Positions 6,070 to 9,171 of a stretch of DNA of 9,171 nucleotides are shown piece after piece; positions within the stretch are counted from its first letter, which is position 1, and each line of letters starts with the position of its first letter. Made by a program: the position numbers and the translations under genes. The DNA is from Desulfosporosinus sp. (GTDB lineage: Bacteria > Bacillota > Desulfitobacteriia > Desulfitobacteriales > Desulfitobacteriaceae), in NCBI GenBank assembly GCA_003513495.1, contig DOPM01000012.1, positions 26,103-35,273 of the forward strand. The letters are read 5' to 3'. Below the pieces are notes generated by a model, which searched no databases, was not told the origin of the DNA, and saw only the letters and a list, made by a program, of their open reading frames with translations.

Positions 6070-6519
6070 TCAGGCTACTGCCTCTTTTTCAATTAAGTCT
6101 ATAACCTGAGGCAGCATAGTTACCATTTCCACTGACAGCCCCAGAGATTCCTTAATCTCCTTTGGTTCAATGCCAATGATGATAACCTCGGGATTTTTCT
6201 CCATCAATCCAGCGAGTCTGACCAAATCAAGGATTTGTGTATCATGCAGGGAGATATCTGAACTGGTATAAGCACCTAACTGTTCGGGCTTAAGGCGATA
6301 TACCGTACCCGGGGGATGCCCACCAGACAGACTGTCCACAACAATGACCCGCTCATTGGTCAGAAACAACTCTAACATATCCAGGGTGGAAGTACCCCCA
6401 TCGACTAAATCTACATGAGGTAAGGATCCCTTCTCCTGCAGTGCCTGAACCACCCGTACACCTATCCCGTCATCTCGTAAGAGGATATTTCCTATGCCGA
6501 GGACTGCCGTCTTTTTCAT
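6070..6519 (-). CDS. hyaD: [NiFe]-hydrogenase maturation protease (peptidase M52, HyaD/HybD/HupD family)
   Basis: This cytoplasmic endopeptidase removes the C-terminal peptide of the hydrogenase large subunit after nickel insertion, allowing the cluster to close and the heterodimer to be exported. The 149 residues are slightly short of, but within, family range. The N-terminal GIGNILLRDDGIG motif (8-20) supplies D17. Together with D62 (VVDSLSGG) and H92 (SLHDTQ) this matches the three nickel-sensing ligands of E. coli HybD (E16, D62, H93). The start follows GGAGGT by 6 nt. The gene is monocistronic: a terminator lies upstream (after tatC) and repeat copy 2 lies downstream. Its promoter shares the hydrogenase-type repeat block, so it is probably co-regulated with the small subunit despite 5 kb of separation. 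The exact subfamily name is uncertain. Confidence 0.93.
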   Translation of the reverse strand: MKKTAVLGIGNILLRDDGIGVRVVQALQEKGSLPHVDLVDGGTSTLDMLELFLTNERVIVVDSLSGGHPPGTVYRLKPEQLGAYTSSDISLHDTQILDLVRLAGLMEKNPEVIIIGIEPKEIKESLGLSVEMVTMLPQVIDLIEKEAVA

Positions 6520-6567
6520 CTGCCAACCTCCATCTTGATGTTATGGGCAATTCAAATCGATACACGA

Positions 6568-6620
6568 ATTATAATTAATCCATATGAAGAACCCTTGAAT
6601 TAAAAATCACGTTTTTGTAA
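6568..6620 (-). promoter_or_regulatory. promoter of the maturation protease with three 11-bp-phased repeats
   Basis: The minus strand shows TATAAT (6568-6573), 9 nt, then TTCATA (6583-6588), TTCAAG (6594-6599), GTGATT (6605-6610) and the upstream TTACAAAAACGT block ending at 6620. Spacings equal those at 985-1037 and 7544-7596. A further perfect inverted repeat, TTGAA-N6-TTCAA (6641-6656), lies about 20 bp beyond and could be an extra site. The predicted leader is about 42 nt. Confidence 0.75.
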
Positions 6621-6664
6621 CATAGTTTATTTACATTTCCTTGAATTTTAGTTCAAAAGCAAAA

Positions 6665-6697
6665 GACCTAATATCCTTGTTTTTAGGATATTAGGTC
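6665..6697 (-). terminator. Rho-independent terminator after tatC
   Basis: A perfect 12-bp stem, GACCTAATATCC (6665-6676) with GGATATTAGGTC (6686-6697), has a 9-nt loop. On the minus strand it is followed by TTTTGCTTTT. It lies about 75 nt past the tatC stop and separates tatC from hyaD. Confidence 0.85.
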
Positions 6698-6770
6698 ATT
6701 GCGTAAACCCTATGTGTCTATCTGGTAGTTTTGTGACTTTTATAAACTACTTGGTTACAAAATTTTAATA

Positions 6771-7520
6771 TCATATCTCCTGTACAAGTGACTGTTTTTT
6801 TCTTGCGGAAACTTTTTCATAGCTGTAAATCAACAAAATGCTCAATTCGTATAAGCCGAATACCGGAAGACTGGCCGCGGCTAAAGTGAAAACATCCGGT
6901 GTCGGAGTGAGTAGGGCGGTAACTACGACAATCGCAAGACCTGCCAATTGTCGCTTTTTTTTCAGTGTTTTGGAACTAATAACTCCCAATAAAGCCAGAA
7001 CCCCCATGATTAACGGTAATTCAAAGACTGCCCCCATCGCTAGAATCAGCATGATTACAAAGGAAAAGTAGAGGTTAGCTGATAAGGTCGCCACCATATA
7101 CTGTTGACCTGTGTTCAATAAAAACTTTAATGTCGTGGGAATGATGACCATATAACCAAACAAGACACCCGCTGCAAAGAGAAGTGTGGCGACAGGGATT
7201 ACCCAATAAACGATTCTCCTTTGAGCATGGGTGAGTAAAGGAGATGCAAAACGGATGGACTGCCAAAGGATTAATGGGAAGCACACGATGAAGGCGCTGA
7301 AAAACACCACCTTTATTTTAGCCATGAACCCTTCCACAGGGCTGAGAAAAACCAGTTCCCGTTGGCCCAGAGGTTGGGTTAACAACTGCACCAAAACATC
7401 AGCTTTAAGATAGAACACCACCGTGACCACCATCAGTGCCAGCATAGACAAGGCTAAGACTTTGCGCGCCCGCTCCAACCGATCAATGATTTTAACGTAA
7501 TTAATTATCAGCTCTCTCAC
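6771..7520 (-). CDS. tatC: divergent twin-arginine translocase subunit TatC
   Basis: TatC is the membrane receptor for twin-arginine signal peptides, such as that of the hydrogenase small subunit in this window. About 249 residues and six membrane helices fit the family. Retained features (numbered from the GTG start) are P50 of the first loop, SPVEGFMAKIK (61-71), F91, FGYMVIIP (121-128), FELP (166-169) and PDVF with D209. Two glutamates that bind the RR motif in E. coli TatC (E15, E103) are not conserved: the N-terminal motif reads RLERARKVL instead of HLIELRKRL, and HAQRR replaces HERR. A TTG at 7544 extends the frame but overlaps the -10 box, so GTG at 7520 is preferred. No tatA or tatB is in the window. 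It may be a dedicated Tat component for the hydrogenase; this is inference. Confidence 0.9.
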   Translation of the reverse strand: MRELIINYVKIIDRLERARKVLALSMLALMVVTVVFYLKADVLVQLLTQPLGQRELVFLSPVEGFMAKIKVVFFSAFIVCFPLILWQSIRFASPLLTHAQRRIVYWVIPVATLLFAAGVLFGYMVIIPTTLKFLLNTGQQYMVATLSANLYFSFVIMLILAMGAVFELPLIMGVLALLGVISSKTLKKKRQLAGLAIVVVTALLTPTPDVFTLAAASLPVFGLYELSILLIYSYEKVSARKKQSLVQEI

Positions 7521-7543
7521 CCCACTTTTGTTGCCATGGTTCA

Positions 7544-7596
7544 ATAATAGCCTAATAGTTTGAAAATCCTTTGAATAAAAGTTAACGTTTTTGTAA
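7544..7596 (-). promoter_or_regulatory. promoter of tatC with three 11-bp-phased repeats
   Basis: The minus strand has TATTAT (7544-7549), 9 nt, TTCAAA (7559-7564), TTCAAA (7570-7575), GTTAAC (7581-7586) and TTACAAAAACGT upstream to 7596. It is nearly identical to the hydrogenase promoter. The predicted transcription start is about 7537, only about 17 nt before the chosen GTG start. Confidence 0.75.
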
Positions 7597-7631
7597 TATT
7601 TGGTTGTAGTGAATGGTACCGAAGTCCCGAT

Positions 7632-7649
7632 GTTCAGCTTTAGCTGAAC
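7632..7649. other. perfect short palindrome without T-tract
   Basis: GTTCAGCT and AGCTGAAC form a perfect inverted repeat around TT, just after the stop of the small membrane protein gene. It may be a weak terminator or an RNA end-protecting hairpin for the copper ATPase transcript. Neither strand has a following T-run. Confidence 0.4.
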
Positions 7650-7656
7650 GAGTTCA

Positions 7657-7875
7657 CTAACCCATGACCTTCTTTTTCATCACCGGAATGACGATCGGCA
7701 TAAAGACAATCATACTCAGGATGAAAACCCAAACCATGCCACCAATTCGGGCTACAGCAGTATAGGTAGTTCCGTTTACCCAGGTGATACCCAGAAATAT
7801 TAAGGTTATCGCCAGCGAAAGTGCCGTATAAACCACGAAAGACTGCCTAGCGGCTTTTGCTTCTAACTCGTTCAT
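7657..7875 (-). CDS. 72-aa two-helix membrane protein behind the copper ATPase
   Basis: I do not recognise a named family. The N-terminus is charged (NELEAKAAR). Two hydrophobic helices follow, at about 13-33 and 46-66, and the end is basic (MKKKVMG), giving a hairpin with both ends probably cytoplasmic. There are no cysteines and no CxxC or His-rich metal site; Met is frequent in the second helix (M47, M55, M58, M65). The gene starts 15 nt after the ATPase stop with GGAGGAGG in that gap, so the two genes almost certainly form one transcript. A role as an accessory subunit of the copper pump is a guess from position. Confidence 0.75.
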   Translation of the reverse strand: MNELEAKAARQSFVVYTALSLAITLIFLGITWVNGTTYTAVARIGGMVWVFILSMIVFMPIVIPVMKKKVMG

Positions 7876-7890
7876 AGTAAAACCTCCTCC

Positions 7891-9171
7891 TTAGCGTGCT
7901 GTTTGTGGTTGGGGTACCAATTGCGCACTGGTTTTTAACTGGTCCTTCCGGAACGATGGTTGGTAGCGTTTTAAGAATAGTGTGTTCATCGTTACCGATA
8001 CCGAACTCATGGCCATAAAGAAGGAAGCAAGTTCCGGACTAACTAAAAACCCTGTGAATGGATATAGAATACCTGCTGCTAAGGGAATCCCTGTGATATT
8101 GTAAACGAAAGCCCATACCAGGTTCTGTTTGATCTTGCGCATGGTGGCTCGCCCGATTTCAATGGCTCCTACCACATCGCGGATATCACTCTTGATGAGG
8201 ATGATGTCGCCTGTTTCTTTGGCAACGTCTGTACCGGAACCAATGGCAATTCCCACGTCAGCCTGAGCTAAGGCTGGAGCATCGTTGATCCCATCTCCAA
8301 CCATGGCTACTTTCAGACCTTTCTCCTGAAGCTTGATTACTTCGGCGGCCTTATCCTGGGGCAGTACTTCGGCAAGCACTGTCGTGATTCCCACTTGCCG
8401 GGCGATGGCTTCTGCCGTCCGCCGGTTGTCCCCGGTAATCATGGCTACTTGCACACCCATTTGCTGCAAGCGTTCCACGGCTTCTTTGGCATTTTCCTTC
8501 AGGATGTCCGCTACTGCAATGATTCCAGCTGCCTTACCGTCAACAGCGATCAGCATAGCAGTCTTGCCTTCTTCCTCAAACTGCTCCATTTTTTCATTCA
8601 GGTTTCCGATATCAATCTTCTGCAGCTTCATCAAACGACGGTTTCCCATCAGGATTGTCTGTCCTTGATAAGTTGCTCGCACACCATGTCCCGGTATCGC
8701 TTCAAAATCATCTGTATCTCCAACAGACAATCCTTTCTCTTTGGCCCCTCGTACGATCGCTTCACCTAATGGGTGCTCAGATGGTTTTTCCGTGATCGCC
8801 GCCAGCCTTAACACATCGTCTTGGGCAAAGCCCTCTGTCGTATAGACGTCAGTCACAGCAGGTTCCCCTTTGGTCAGAGTCCCTGTCTTATCGAAAATAA
8901 CCGCATTAAGCTTGCTGCTGGATTCTACAGCATCGGCTCCTTTGAATAAAATACCGTTCTCCGCCCCCTTACCCGTACCAGCCATTATCGCACTGGGGGT
9001 AGCCAAACCGAGAGCGCACGGGCAAGAAATGATCAAGGTCGTCACCGACAAGAGAAGGGCGAAACCAAAGACACCGACTTCCGCTAAGCTATAGGGCGAG
9101 AAAACAAACTGGCTTGTCGGTAAGAAGTAAGCATCGTAACCAACAAAGAACCAGAAGAAGAAGACTATCAA
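7891..9171 (-). CDS. copA: Cu+-exporting P1B-type ATPase, N-terminal part outside window
   Basis: The pump exports Cu+ from the cytoplasm using ATP. The visible 426 residues are the C-terminal part; the frame is open at the right edge, so the leftmost codon shown (TTG) is not the start. Metal-binding membrane helix: SCPCALGLATP with the CPC motif at 50-52 of the visible part. Phosphorylation domain: DKTGTLT with D94. ATP-binding domain: SEHPLGEA (HP at 133-134) and GHG (161-163). Hinge: GDGINDAPALAQ (292-303). The last two helices carry YN (357-358) and MAMSS (386-390), the combination of Cu+/Ag+ pumps (P1B-1) rather than Zn/Cd pumps. The N-terminal metal-binding domains and promoter are out of view. 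It is followed by a small membrane protein gene in the same operon. Confidence 0.95.
   Translation of the reverse strand: MIVFFFWFFVGYDAYFLPTSQFVFSPYSLAEVGVFGFALLLSVTTLIISCPCALGLATPSAIMAGTGKGAENGILFKGADAVESSSKLNAVIFDKTGTLTKGEPAVTDVYTTEGFAQDDVLRLAAITEKPSEHPLGEAIVRGAKEKGLSVGDTDDFEAIPGHGVRATYQGQTILMGNRRLMKLQKIDIGNLNEKMEQFEEEGKTAMLIAVDGKAAGIIAVADILKENAKEAVERLQQMGVQVAMITGDNRRTAEAIARQVGITTVLAEVLPQDKAAEVIKLQEKGLKVAMVGDGINDAPALAQADVGIAIGSGTDVAKETGDIILIKSDIRDVVGAIEIGRATMRKIKQNLVWAFVYNITGIPLAAGILYPFTGFLVSPELASFFMAMSSVSVTMNTLFLKRYQPSFRKDQLKTSAQLVPQPQTAR

Overview
The window looks like a chromosomal piece of an anaerobic, hydrogen-metabolising Firmicute, perhaps of the Desulfitobacterium/Desulfosporosinus type. 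The supporting signs are AT-rich intergenic DNA, strong AGGAGG-type ribosome sites, Firmicute-style PhoB/PhoR-like two-component genes and a Tat-exported [NiFe] hydrogenase. The genus is a guess. Every convincing gene lies on the minus strand, so genes are read here from the right edge to the left.

Right to left: (1) the C-terminal 426 residues of a Cu+-type P1B ATPase (7891-9171) with a small two-helix membrane protein behind it; (2) a divergent tatC; (3) a HyaD/HybD-family [NiFe]-hydrogenase maturation protease; (4) one copy of a ~110-bp intergenic repeat, then a NiCoT nickel/cobalt permease; (5) a SHOCT-domain membrane protein; (6) an OmpR-family response regulator, frameshifted in this sequence, overlapping by 4 nt a sensor histidine kinase; (7) a GC-rich two-gene cassette (72-aa one-helix protein plus a DUF2269-like membrane protein, also frameshifted); (8) the second copy of the repeat; (9) the Tat-signal-bearing [NiFe] hydrogenase small subunit, which runs off the left edge still open.

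Nickel uptake, protease maturation of the NiFe subunit, Tat export and the exported small subunit form one functional theme. The promoters support this. Those of the small subunit, the protease and tatC share a ~53-bp block: direct repeats of TTCAAA-like hexamers every 11 bp, the last exactly 9 nt before a TATTAT/TATAAT -10 box, and an upstream TTACAAAAACGT-like element. The promoters of the two-component system and of the GC-rich cassette have the same geometry (two TTCAT hexamers 11 bp apart, 9 nt, -10 box). This suggests PhoB-like activation by an OmpR-family regulator, possibly the one encoded here, linking all five transcription units.

Two genes are broken at runs of five G on the coding strand (1456-1460 and 3700-3704). 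They may be true mutations, variable tracts or sequencing errors; only reads can tell. I see no CRISPR array, tRNA, rRNA, transposase or phage gene.
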